A stretch of 64,000 nt of DNA from Bufo bufo (Eukaryota; Chordata; Amphibia; Anura; Bufonidae). The DNA lies in the NCBI RefSeq assembly GCF_905171765.1, contig NC_053392.1, forward strand, positions 343,883,010 to 343,947,009. Direction: 5' to 3'. Both the position numbers and the translations under genes were made by a program. The notes beneath the pieces were generated by a model. It was not told where the DNA came from. It ran no database searches and saw only the letters and a list, made by a program, of their open reading frames with translations. Of this stretch, positions 22,538 through 32,012 are shown piece by piece (within the stretch, counting starts at the first letter, position 1; every line of letters starts with the position of its first letter).

Positions 22538-23060
22538 GGCTACTTTCACACTAGCGTTCGGGGCTCCGCTTGTGAGTTCCGTTTAAAGGCTCTCACAAGC
22601 GGCCCCGAACGGATCCGTCCAGCCCTAATGCATTCTGGGTGGATGCGGATCCGCTCAGAATGCATCAGTCTGGCACCGTTTGTCCTCCGCTCCGCTCAGC
22701 AGGCGGACACCTGAACGCTGCTTGCAGAGTTCGGGTGTCCGCCTGGCAGTGCGGAGGCAAACGGATCCGTCCAGACTTACAATGTAAGTCAATGGGGACG
22801 GATCCGTTTGAAGTTGACACAGTATGGCTCAATTTTCAAACGGATCCGTCCCCCATTGACTTTCAATGTAAAGTCAAAACGGATCCGTTTGCATTATCAT
22901 GAACAAAAAAAAAAATAATAATAATAATTTTTTTTTTTTTTTTTTCATGGTAATGCAAACGGATCCGTTCTGAACGGATCTAAGCGTTTGCATTATAGGT
23001 GCGGATCCGTCTGTGCAGATACCAGACGGATCCGTACCTAACGCATGTGTGAAAGTAGCC
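22538..23060. mobile_element. Foldback MITE rich in ACGGATCCGT palindromes
   Basis: Inverted ends GGCTACTTTCACAC and GTGTGAAAGTAGCC, flanked by TAA (22535-22537) and TTA (23061-23063). This would be a TWA duplication with one change, or a TA duplication. The interior holds many copies of the palindrome ACGGATCCGT or close variants, and an A/T homopolymer stretch near 22904-22945. Confidence 0.75.
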
Positions 23061-23329
23061 TTACTCAAGTATGTACCTTACAGGTCGATGTTAGCGCCAA
23101 AAAGAAGCGCACTCCTTTTACGCCATCGTCAGCTGATTCCACATAGATGTCTACAGAACCTGTTCTATTAAACGCTTGTACAAGCAGAGCCCCCCCCCCG
23201 ACAGAGTGGAGAGGGTGTCAGCAGTAAGTTTGTGTTAATGTCACTGATTATTTTGCCCTTTCTCTGATCCGGCAGAACAATAACCCCCAAAAAACGGATC
23301 CTGTCTGTGGAGCATCCGCTTTCACTCGG

Positions 23330-23565
23330 TCAGCATTTGGTCAGTAATCCATCAGTAGTAATAAATGCCAGAAAAAAACACGAGTGGATCCAAAATAGAG
23401 ATGACATGTGAACCGAATATTTGCATATCTTCTGTGTCATCATTTGCTCAATAATCCATCAGTATTGCAAATGCCAAAAAAAAAGAGGAGTGGATGTAAA
23501 ATGTGAAGAGATGACACGTAAATGGAATATTTGCATGTCTTATGTGTTTTCTACCCACTCCTGCT
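23330..23565. repeat. Imperfect direct duplication of about 110 bp
   Basis: The block with AATCCATCAGTA, AATGCCA, GAGTGGAT, AGATGACA and ATATTTGCAT occurs twice in the same order (about 23341 and 23450). The rest of 23064-23740 shows nothing recognisable. Confidence 0.6.
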
Positions 23566-23740
23566 TTTGGCTACCAAATCACAAGCCAATTCTGATGGGA
23601 CCATACAGACCTTACAGCTGCTACGCAGACAGGATCCGTTGTGCATCTCATTTTTCCTTCCTTCTGACAGATCAGAAGAAGGGTCAAATAAATGATGATG
23701 TCAGCCAGGCCTAAAAGCAAAATAGTGGCCCAGTCATAAA

Positions 23741-24145
23741 GTGGGGAGGGTGGGAACAGCATGAGGAGACCACAGAGTGGCCCTATAACATAGTGGTGAG
23801 ATGGAAGCAGCAAGAAGAGGCCACAGAGTGGCACAATGACAGAGTGTGGAGGTGGCGGCAGCAGCATCAGGAGGAGGCCACAGAGTGGCACAATGACAGT
23901 GTGTAGGTGGTGGCAGCATCAGGAGGCCACAGAGTGGCAAGGTGACATAGTGTGGAGTTGGCAGCAGCATGAGGAGACCACAGAGTGCCCCAATGACAGA
24001 GTCTGGAGGTGGCAGCAGCATGAGGAGGCTACAGATTAGCAAGTTGGCATAGTGTGGAAGTGGCAGCAGCATGAGGAGGCCACAGAGTGGCAAGGTGACA
24101 TAGTGTGGAGATGGCAGCAGCATCAGGATTCCACAGAGTGGAATG
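23741..24145. repeat. Minisatellite, unit about 55-63 bp
   Basis: About seven imperfect units built around GGCCACAGAGTGGC, AATGACAGAGTGTGGAGGTGG and CAGCAGCATGAGGAG. Repetitive frames on both strands result from this and are not taken as genes. Confidence 0.85.
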
Positions 24146-24736
24146 TGCCATTGCACAATGCTGGTAACATTCTAGTGCATCTGGTAGCCTGTGTCACATG
24201 GCCTGTTATAGGTGGGGCTTGCAGCCCTATCCCTTCTCCCACTGCTTGAGTGAGCTCATTATGGAGGTATGTGGGAGCTTGGCTGTGAGTTAGATCTTAG
24301 CACCATTCAGACCGTGTTCACACACCATAGGTAGTCTAGTGGTAGGACCCATGCCACACTGAGAAAACTTGACGGTGGTGCAAAAGGGCTCCGTTGTGTT
24401 CCTGACTGGAATACATTGGCTAAAGTCTCCGTTTTTAACATCAGCCTGAGGGATTGGCCAGTATTGTCAGTTGCATATCATTGTGGTGCACCTTTTGCAG
24501 TGATTTATGTATTTGTATATTTTCATCCACGCACTACTCCATCTTGTGTAGGATGCCATTGTGGTGCATGTGGTCCGCTGACTACATCCTCCATTGTATG
24601 CATTTATTGCTGGGGATTGCTGCTAGCAACGGATCACGTGTGGAGGAATTGCTCTCCCGGTTTTAAACACACTACAGTGTTTGGGGTTTTTGAGCATTTC
24701 CTCCCATTTAGATCACTTTATTTTAGTGAAAATTCT
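24146..24736. other. No feature recognised
   Basis: Unique-looking sequence ending at the hAT left terminus. A short tRNA-like A-box resemblance near 24340 was not supported by the rest of a tRNA fold. Confidence 0.4.
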
Positions 24737-25079
24737 TAGTGATGAGCGAACACCAAAGTGATCGGGTGTTCGGTCCGAACACATCGTGATATTCGTGCGC
24801 TTGGCCGAGCACCCGAGTATAATAGAAGTCAATGGGAGACAACGAGGCACCCCCTGCTCGGATGAAGGGAGGGTGCCTGGACCATAGGAAAAGTTCTGAA
24901 AGTGATGGAAACACCTCTGAAATCGATCAGGAACAGCAGGGGGACCATGTCTGGATGCATCTTAGATACCAATGTCGCTGCTGGAAACCATGTTGTCCAA
25001 GTTGTACGCCACTTTAACAGACTGAGAAAAAAAAACGCCCCCACAAAAAGAAAAATCCTTTTTAGAGGAAAAATTGTTA

Positions 25080-25320
25080 GGAAACATTCTTTCCTGTAGA
25101 TTCAATTGTATATACAGTGTAAGTGCTGCCAAAAATTACAGCCTGTATATCACATAAAGGAGGGCCTCATGGTGCTACAATTGCTCAGGTAGTGGGACTC
25201 CTACACTCATAAAGCCTTTGCACTAAGTGAAAGGGCTGCCAAAATTACAAGGGAACTGACACTACAAGGCACCCTTTATTACACATAAAGGAGGGCATCA
25301 TACACACTTTAAAAATTATC
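25080..25320. repeat. Imperfect direct duplication in hAT interior
   Basis: Blocks with GTAAGTGCTGCCAAAAATTACA and ACATAAAGGAGGGC recur about 115-130 bp apart. Likely part of the hAT interior; no coding potential seen between 24840 and 26500. Confidence 0.5.
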
Positions 25321-25400
25321 ATTGATGTCCTGCTGGTAACCCTCAAAAACATTAGGAGCAAGGGCCTGCTGATCTGACAACGTAAGAAGTTAATTGACCC

Positions 25401-25600
25401 GGTCAGCACAGGCTACCAAGAAAGAATGACCAATTTCTAATCATAATGTTCCTTTGGGTTCCAGAGAACGTCACATAGCAGAGTTAGCGCAGGGAATGGC
25501 GGTCAGCACAGGCTACCAAGAAAGAATGACCAATTTCTAATCGTAATGTTCCTTTGGGTTCCAGAGAACGTCACATAGCAGAGTTAGCGCAGGGAATGGC
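25401..25600. repeat. 100-bp tandem duplication
   Basis: 25401-25500 and 25501-25600 differ by about one base (AATCATAATG against AATCGTAATG), so this is a recent duplication inside the hAT interior. Confidence 0.95.
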
Positions 25601-27007
25601 GGCCAGCATTTGTTGCCTCTTTACATTACGGAACTGTTCCACAATTACAAGCTGCTATCTACCCCAAAGAAAGATCTAGGGAAACTGGCATGAATGGCAC
25701 AGGCAGCACATTGACTGTAGGCAGGCCACTATAGCTAAATAATAAGGAACATGGAATATATACTATATTGGACTGTAGTATTCAGGGTAAATGATCGTGT
25801 GGGCACTTTGCGATAAATAAGTGTGTTTGTGGTGGCAGTTTGGGCAATCAGTCTCTAAAAGGTTCACAATTGCCTTCACTGTTTTAGAGGGTTAGCGCAC
25901 CTGAAGGCCCTCATCTACATTATTTTACTCTGTTTCATTGAGCCCAGGGCCACAGCCTCTGCGTGAACCATCAGCATCACGGCCACTTCCACGCTCCATA
26001 CTGGCCGCCTTCTTAATATGAAATGTTATATATACTTAAAAGTATCTAACACCTACAGTATTGTAGGATATGTACGTGTACGCGCCAATCAATTAAAACA
26101 AGTATTTTGGATGCGCACACTTTACACAGGGGATGTAGCTCTGATAATGTCACAGGCTACCATACACCGTCTGCGGATGAAGTACAGTATATGTTAGTAA
26201 TATGTATGAAATGTACACACAGTAGATGTGGCACAAATATTTTACTTCTCACAAAAAAACTGTTTTCACATGTGGTACTGTATTTGAAACAGAGAGCCAC
26301 GCGCTATGGACACTAGATTTTGAAAAGATTATTTATTTTGTCGCTAGACATAAATTTTAAATTTGACTCAGTATACGCCCCAGTAATGAACAGAATATGG
26401 ACACTAGATTATGCACAGATTATTTAGATTGGCGCAACAATCAAATGTGATAGCGTATTTGTCACATGAATCCACAGAACATGGACAGTATATTTGGCAC
26501 AAAAGAGTTAAATGTGTCCCAAATAGAAATAATTCTCTGCGTAATTACTGTATATATGGTTGCGAACTAAATTCACACACACGAGACCCAAAATACTGAA
26601 ATTTGTCCCAAATAGAAATAATTCTCTGCTAAACTACTGTATATATGGTTGCGGCCTAAACGCAGACACAGATGTGCCCAAAAGTATTGAAATTTGTCCC
26701 AAATAGAATGAATTCTCTGCTGAACTGCTGTATATATGGTTGCGGCCTAAACGCAGACACAAATGTGCCCAAAACTAGTGAAATTTGTCCTAAATAGAAA
26801 TAATTCTCTGCTGAACTACTGTATATATGGTTGCTGCCTAAATTCACGCACAGATGTGACCAAAACCAGTGAAATTTGTCCCAAATAGAAATTATTCTCT
26901 GGTGACTAACTGTATATATGGTTGCAGCCAAAATTCACGCACAGAAGTCACCCAAACTAGTGAAATTTGTCCCAAATAGAAATAAATCTATGCTGAATTA
27001 CTGTATA

Positions 27008-28057
27008 CACTCACCTAAAGAATTATTAGAACACCTGTTCTATTTCTCATAAATGCAATTATCTAGTCAACCAATCACATGGCAGTTGCTTTAATGCATT
27101 TAGGGGTGTGCTCCTGGTCAAGACAATCTCCTGAACTCCAAACTGAATGTCAGAATGGGAAAGAAAGGTGATTTAAGCAATTTTGAGCGTGGCATGGTTG
27201 TTGATGCCAGACGGGCCGGTCTGAGTATTTCACAATCTGCTCAGTTACTGGGATTTTCACACACAACCATTTCTAGGGTTTACAAAGAATGGTGTGAAAA
27301 GGGAAAAACATCCAGTATGCGGCAGTCCTGTGGGCAAAAATGCCTTGTGGATGCTAGAGGTCAGAGGAGAATGGGCCGACTGATTCAAGCTGATAGAAGA
27401 GCAACGTTGACTGAAATAACCACTCGTTACAACCGAGGTATGCAGCAAAGCATTTGTGAAGCCACAACACGCACAACCTTGAGGCGGATGGGCTACAAGA
27501 GCAGAAGACCCCACCGGGTACCACTCATCTCGACTACAAATAGGAAAAAGAGGCTACAATTTGCACGAGCTCACCAAAATTGGACTGTTGAAGACTGGAA
27601 AAATGTTGCCTGGTCTGATGAGTCTCGATTTCTGTTGAGACATTCAAATAGTAGAGTCCGAATTTGGCGTAAACAGAATGAGAACATGTATCCATCCTCT
27701 GATGGCTACTTCCAGCAGGGTAATGCACCATGTCACAAAGCTCGAATCATTTCAAATTGGTTTCTTGAACATGACAATGAGTTCACTGTACTAAAATGGC
27801 CCCCGACAGTCACCAGATCTCAACCCAATAGAGCATCTTTGGGATGTGGTGGAACGGGAGCTTCGTGCCCTGGATGTGCATCCCTCAAATCTCCATCAAC
27901 TGCGAGATGCTATCCTATCAATATGGGCCAACATTTCTAAAGAATGCTATCAGCACCTTGTTGAATCAATGCCACGTAGAATTAAGGCAGTTCTGAAGGC
28001 AAAAGGGGGTCCAACACCGTATTAGTATGGTGTTCCTAATAATTCTTTAGGTGAGTG
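27008..28057 (+). mobile_element. Tc1-like DNA transposon (degraded)
   Basis: 1050 bp with inverted ends CACTCACCTAAAGAATTATT and the complement of the same, flanked by TA at 27006-27007 and 28058-28059. Removing the element plus one TA gives CTGTATATATGG, which is exactly the sequence of the neighbouring array units, and restores the 91-bp phase (26962 + 91 + 1052 = 28105). Confidence 0.97.
27155..28025 (+). pseudogene. Tc1-like transposase pseudogene
   Basis: Starts at ATG 27155. The N-terminal half carries paired-like helix-turn-helix motifs (FERGMVVDARRAGLS, then SRVYKEWCEKG) typical of Tc1 transposases that bind the inverted ends. The first catalytic Asp is visible in AWSDESRF. Three faults follow. 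The central part between that motif and the second catalytic block is shorter than in the family by roughly 60 residues. The second catalytic Asp is replaced by Gly (QQGNAPCHKA). A one-base shift near 27808 throws the C-terminal block, with the third acidic residue, into another frame, where it can still be recognised up to the stop near 28025. It cannot make an active enzyme. Confidence 0.92.
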
Positions 28058-28699
28058 TATATGGTTGCGGCCTAAACGCAGACACAGATGTGCCCAAAAG
28101 TATTGAAATTTGTCCCAAATAGAAATAATTCTCTGCTGAACTACTGTATATATGGTTGTGGCCTAAATTCACGCACAGAAGTCACCCAAACTAGTGAAAT
28201 TTGTCACAAACAGAAATAATTTTCTGGTTAATAACTGTATATATGGTTGCTGCCTAAATCCACGCACAGATTTGACCAAAACTAGTGAAATTTGTCCCAA
28301 ATAGAAATAAATCTATGCTGAATTACTGTGTATAACAGTTGCGGCCTAAATTCACACACAGATGAAACCCAAACTAGGGATATTTGTCCCAAATAGAAAG
28401 AATTCTCTGCTGAACTACTGTATATATGGTTGCGGTCTAAATTCACGCACAGATGTGACCCAAACTATGGAAATTTGTCCCAAATAGAAATAATTCTGTG
28501 CTCAATTATTGTATAAATTGTTTGCGGCCTAAATTCAAACACAGATGAAACCCACACTAGGGATTTTTGTCCCAAATAGAAAGAATTCTCTGCTGAATTA
28601 CTGTATATATGGTTGCGGCCTAAATGCAGACACAGATGTGACCCAAACTAGTGAAATTTAAGCCAAATAGAAATGATTCTGGGCTGGAATACTGTATAT

Positions 28700-29379
28700 A
28701 ATGTTTGTGGATTGAAATTTCTATGATGGAGCGGTGTATATCTCACTAGCAGGCACACTCTAGTGAATAAGCCCCTTTTTAGAATTTCTGCTAAACACTC
28801 ACCTTTCTGATGGTGTACTGTAGATTTCACTGATATGTAATATTTATTTCTTTTGAAATCTTTTTAGTACTGAACACAGCGATTTTCCAGCCATGCACTA
28901 TCTGTACCTTCCTGCAGACGCCAGTCCCTAATACTGCTGAATTTAACCCTTGTTAAAAAAAAATGCTGCACTGCTGTCAAACACACTTTAATCCTGAAGA
29001 GGACTGTTTTGTCTTTCAAGAGCTTTTTGGGAGTTCAATCGTTGCAATTTCAGCAAACCGCTATATGTCCCTGCCTACTGTCGGCTCTCCCTGACGCTGA
29101 ATGATCCAAGCGCGGGACGTCGGCTCCTATATAAACTAGTACCACGTGTTCTGGCCAGCCAACCAGTGTAAGGCTTATAGCTAACATGGCTATGGCATTA
29201 CACTGGAGGGAATTACTTACTTGAACGCTGATGGATGCTTCAGGAGGTGCCAAATGTGCAGGGCGGAGACTTGAGCAATGCGAAGAGCACATCACTAATA
29301 ATTCTGTGGGTGACCTATAGCGATTTTTTTTTGGGTGCAATGTACCATCTTTGTACCCCTGAAACCAAAATATAATAGT
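28700..29379. other. hAT interior between the two arrays
   Basis: No protein frame of interest. CCTATATAAACTAG near 29128 is a possible TATA box, position compatible with a promoter of the hAT gene, but nothing else supports it. Confidence 0.4.
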
Positions 29380-31040
29380 TAATCTGTCTGTTAGTTCGGT
29401 GGGTGACATATACCCATTTTTGGTGTAAGGTACACCTGCACTGCATACTTGACAGGGAAATTAATATAGTTAATCCATCTGTTAGATTGGTGGGTGACAT
29501 ATACCCATTTTTTGTGTGCGGTATACCCGCACTGAATCCGTGACAGGGACATTAATCTAGTTAATCCGTCAGTTAGTTTGGTGGGTGACATATACCCATT
29601 TTTTGTGTGAGGTATACCCGCACTGAATCCGTGACAGGGATATTAATATAGTTAATCCGTCTGTTAGTTTGGTGGGTGACATATACCCATTATTTGTGTG
29701 AGGTACACCTGCACTGCATCCGTGACAGGGAAATGAATATAGTTAATCCGTCTGTTAGTTCGGTGGGTGACATATACCCATTTTTGGTGTGAGGTACACC
29801 TGCACTGCATCCGTGAAAGGGAAATTAATATAGTTAATCCGTCTGTTAGTTCGGTGGGTGACATATACCCATTTTTGGTGTGAGGTACACCTGCACTGCA
29901 TCCGTGAAAGGGAAATTAATATAGTTAAAGGGCTTCTGTCACCCCACTAAACTCATATTATTTATTTTTGGGTACTTATAATTCCTATCCTGCGATATAG
30001 CTATACATTATTTTATTAATCATTTTTGTTCTGTAGATATGCCAAAAAATGTACTTTTATAGTATGCTAATTACCTGTCTACCAGCAAGTAGGGCGTCTA
30101 CTTGCTGGTAGCAGCCGCAAAAAACCGCCCCCTCCTCTTGTTGATTGACAGGGCCAGCCGAGATCTCCTCCTCCGGCCAGCCCTGTCAGCATTTCAAAAA
30201 TCGCGCGCCTGTGTTCATTCAGCGCAGGCGCTCTGAGATAAGGAGGCTCGCCTCCTCAGCACTCCCTCAGTGCGCCTGCGCCGATGACGTCCTCTCTTTC
30301 GGTGACGTCATCGGCGCAGGCGCACTGAGGGAGTGCTGAGGAGGCGAGCCTCCTTTTCTCAGAGCGCCTGCGCCGAATGAAATTTTGAAATGCTGACAGG
30401 GCTGGCCGGAGGAGGAGATCGCGGCTGGCCCTGTCAATCAACAAGAGGAGGGGGCGGTTTTTTGCGGCTGCTACCAGCAAGTAGATGCCCTACTTGCTGG
30501 TAGACAGGTAATTAGCATATTATAAAAGTAAATTTTTGGGCATATCTACAGAACGAAAATGTTTAATAAAATAATGTATAGCTATATCGCAGGATAGGGA
30601 TTATAAGTACCCAAAAAAAAAAAAAAATTAGTTTAGTGGGGTGACAGAAGCCCTTTAATCCGTCCGTTAGTTCAATGGGTGACATATGCCCATTTTTGTG
30701 TGAGGTACACCTGCACTGCATAAGTGACAGGGAAATTAATATAGTTAATCCGTCTGTTAGTTTGGTTGGTGACATATACCCATTTTTTGTGTGAGACACA
30801 CGTGCACTGCATCTGTGACAGGGAAATAATTATAATTAACCCGTATCTTAGTTCGGTGGGTGACATATACCCATTTTTGGTGTGAGGTACACCTGCACTG
30901 CATCAGTGACAGGGAATTTAATACAGTTAATCTGTCTGTTAGTTCAGTGGGTGACATATTCCCATTTTTGGTGTGAAGTACACCTGCACTGCATACGTGA
31001 CAGGAAAATTTATATAGTTAATCTGTCTGTTAGTTCAGTG
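29380..31040. repeat. 91-bp tandem array (second), split by a TTAA foldback element
   Basis: The unit contains GGGTGACATATACCCATTTT, GAGGTACACCTGCACTGCAT and ATAGTTAATCCGTCTGTTAG. The GGGTGACAT anchor lies at 29401, 29492, 29583, 29674, 29765 and 29856, each step 91 bp. It resumes at 30677 after the insertion. The sequence is unrelated to the first array although the period is the same. Confidence 0.95.
29929..30654. mobile_element. T2/Kolobok-type foldback element flanked by TTAA
   Basis: 726 bp, starting AGGGCTTCTGTCACCCC and ending with its complement, flanked by TTAA at 29925-29928 and 30655-30658. Almost the whole element is one inverted repeat with arms of about 350 bp meeting near 30295. 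Removing it with one TTAA restores ATAGTTAATCCGTC, the normal array sequence, and the 91-bp phase (29856 + 91 + 730 = 30677). Confidence 0.97.
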
Positions 31041-31455
31041 GGTGAACTCAAAGAATGAGGAGAGCATCAAATAAGGTACGTGGCCTTGGTCCTGGTGCTG
31101 CTGGTGATGGTGGAGCTCCTGTTGCAGGGAAAGGACATGGTCGATCTGTGTCAGCTACACGCCCAAATTAAACACCTTCCTCAGGTAATCGTAGGAAACA
31201 GAACGTTCGACATTATTCTGAATACCGGTGTACGAATGGTGTGGCCTAGAACAAGTAGAGGCGGTAGTAGACAGGATGGCTGACAGTGCCTCCAGTTCCT
31301 TCAGATTGTCTCCCACCCGGTCCCCTGCTGAAAGTGCAGAGTTGGCACGTGCAGCCCATGAGCATCTGTCTTTCACCTCTCCCCCTTGCAAATCAGCCAA
31401 GCAGTCTGAGCCCCAAGTCATGCAGAAGTTTCTTATGATTTTTGATGACTGCTGG
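31041..31455 (+). pseudogene. 5' coding remnant of the hAT gene, upstream of the Ty3/Gypsy insertion
   Basis: Starting near 31045 this stretch reads, with several stops and shifts, as a serine- and charge-rich leader (visible parts include SPTRSPAESAELARAAHEH and KFLMIFDDCWQG). It stops at the 5-bp duplication CAGGG where the Ty3/Gypsy element begins and resumes after 36807. I take it as the N-terminal part of the hAT transposase gene split by that insertion. The match to the family is by position and character only. Confidence 0.5.
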
Positions 31456-31460
31456 CAGGG

Positions 31461-32012
31461 TGTCACGGATGGTGTACAGGAAACAAGACAATACCATATA
31501 AACAATGTCTCTCTGGATCCACAACTAAGGAACAAAGGGAGACCCCTGCAATAGACCTGACGCTCTCCCTCACTGCTCAGCCTATGCGAACACCCCAAAG
31601 GTGGATCGCCGCATATCCAAGTTCCTCGGCTATCTATTACCTGAAGACCCTACAATAGTGAAGGGACACGACCACCGGCTCCCTACACTGACACGGAGGG
31701 AGTCAGGGTCACCTGGATCCAGAAAAGACAAAATCATAAATACATAAACAGCACTTATCTTGCAGACGAATGACGACTGACGACTGGGAACAGGGAACTG
31801 GGAACTGGGAACAGCATGCACACACACTCCAGGAAGTTGTATCAGCCGCACACTACTGCATTATGGGGAGGAACTTAAAGGGTAGCGATCAGTCTAATTG
31901 CATGACAGCTGAGATAGACTAACGAGATGAGAAACTAAACCAAAACAAAGAAATTCAAGGAGGAGGATCTGAGAAGCTCCTGTGAGCGCTTCTCAGCTGT
32001 CTGGCTGTGACA
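31461..32012 (-). repeat. 3' LTR of Ty3/Gypsy element
   Basis: 552 bp. It carries an extra 7-bp ACTGGGA unit compared with the other LTR. The last 58 bp (in plus coordinates) encode the C terminus of Pol. Confidence 0.95.

Larger units (their letters stand above)
26505..28690. repeat. 91-bp tandem array (first), split by a Tc1-like element
   Basis: The unit contains GAAATTTGTCCCAAATAGAA and CTGTATATATGGTTGCGGCC. The GAAATTTGTCCC anchor sits at 26598, 26689, 26780, 26871 and 26962, and after the insertion at 28105, 28196 and 28287, always 91 bp apart. Units vary in the third quarter (ACGCAGACACAGATG against ATTCACGCACAGA). Confidence 0.95.

Noticed and set aside
24335..24375. tRNA- or SINE-like A-box (TAGTCTAGTGGTAGGACC)
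   Set aside because: No B-box, acceptor stem or 3' tail of a SINE could be found around it.
26505..31040. CRISPR-like regular repeats
   Set aside because: Units are contiguous tandem copies without unique spacers, in a vertebrate-type genome with transposons.
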